Shown one piece after another: positions 63,188 to 64,000 of a DNA stretch of 64,000 nt (the first letter of the stretch is position 1; the number at the start of each line of letters is the position of its first letter). The notes beneath the pieces are model-generated. The model was not told the origin of the DNA. It made no database searches and saw nothing but the letters and a program-made list of their open reading frames with translations. The position numbers and the translations under genes were made by a program. The stretch comes from Hybos culiciformis (Eukaryota; Arthropoda; Insecta; Diptera; Hybotidae): the NCBI GenBank assembly GCA_964007475.1, contig OZ023274.1, positions 5,208,001 to 5,272,000 on the forward strand. Reading direction: 5' to 3'.

Positions 63188-64000
63188 CTGCAAATAAATT
63201 ACAAGAATAGGTATGTCGATAATCACTTAATCAATAGATAGCTCACCAGTTATTACACGTTATTTACGCACTATGGACATTAGGAAACAGCGAATTAAAT
63301 ATTTTTATGAATTACACTTGAATGCCGTGACTTTTTTAAGAAAATATTCAATGCAACTGCATCGTTGATATAAAAATAATTCAAAGAATGTCTACTTCTC
63401 TAGTTCGACATTTTAAAACTGAAATCAGAATGTCCAGAATGGTGATCAAATTGTTAGGCTTTTTGTTATGTGAAGGACGCGATGGACGTTACGCAGGACA
63501 TTGGTAAAATTCAAAACGCATAAAAATTAACGTTAGGATTGCCAACTTTCATATATTTTAATATTTGACCGTCGCTTTCAGTATTCTATGTCTTGCTTGA
63601 TTTTGAGAGCAAAAATATAACCGAACGAAACAACAGACCATCAACAACATCAATCAAGAATCAATATTTTTGCCAAAAAAAAACAAACCTGGTAAACTAA
63701 AAGAGGCAAAGTCAAATGTCAAATCAAAGGGGGATCAAAAATATTTTTCATTCATAAAATTTTTGTTTACAATTTTTTATTTACAAACAATTCACGCACA
63801 CCCACATTTTTATTTATTTATTTTTTCTTGTTTTGACATTTTTTTATTTATGATTTTACTACTTTCGCACACCATTAAAAACATATGTGTTCGCTTGTGT
63901 GGGAATAAATTTCAATTTTGCTCCAAATATGGGAATTCCGTCATTTGAAAATTTTTGGCAAAAAAAAAATTTTTCGAAAATTTTCTAATTTACCCCTGAT
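63188..64000 (-). other. Ilk: Ilk first intron
   Basis: At least 0.8 kb and open to the right edge. No Ilk first-exon sequence was found. A plus-strand frame from about 63607 to 63948 has no ATG and becomes hydrophobic and AT-rich after a Lys-rich start; I do not call it a gene. Confidence 0.6.

Overview
The window is a very AT-rich, intron-dominated stretch of animal nuclear DNA, almost certainly insect. The evidence is GT-AG split genes, an E78-class nuclear receptor, an insect-like integrin-linked kinase, tRNA-derived SINE sequence and many cut-and-paste DNA transposon remnants. I cannot place it to order from sequence alone. E78 (Eip78C) and Ilk lie near each other in Drosophila as I recall (both around 78C), which fits an insect. 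Two runs of exactly 200 N (1822-2021 and 25085-25284) are assembly gaps.

Layout: both protein genes run on the minus strand. Ilk occupies the right end. Five coding exons between 61619 and 63187 give the C-terminal 418 residues, and the roughly 33-residue first exon lies beyond 64000. About 7 kb to its left begins E78, which fills most of the rest: a short exon at 54396-54481, an exon at 44614-44780, an alternative first exon at 28361-28892, and two DNA-binding-domain exons at 11439-11563 and 11172-11313. Both N-terminal routes end in splice phase 1 and fit the same DBD exon, so the locus can make at least two receptors with different N-termini and one zinc-finger domain. The ligand-binding domain is not in the window; the intron after the DBD runs off the left edge (more than 11 kb).

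The introns hold almost everything else. The most notable item is an unannotated 54-codon ORF (19295-19459, minus) with a clear signal peptide and an upstream TATA box; it looks like a nested intronless gene for a small secreted peptide. The introns also hold a 1.9-kb fold-back palindrome with an 8-bp target duplication, a Tc1/mariner-pogo-type remnant with a transposase C-terminus, a hAT-type element with a perfect 8-bp duplication, a TTAA-flanked MITE, a SINE, hairpin MITEs, and three clusters built from short words repeated in alternating orientation.

The 1.65-kb stretch before the second N gap is repeated almost exactly after it. This is either a recent tandem duplication or an assembly artefact from two haplotypes.
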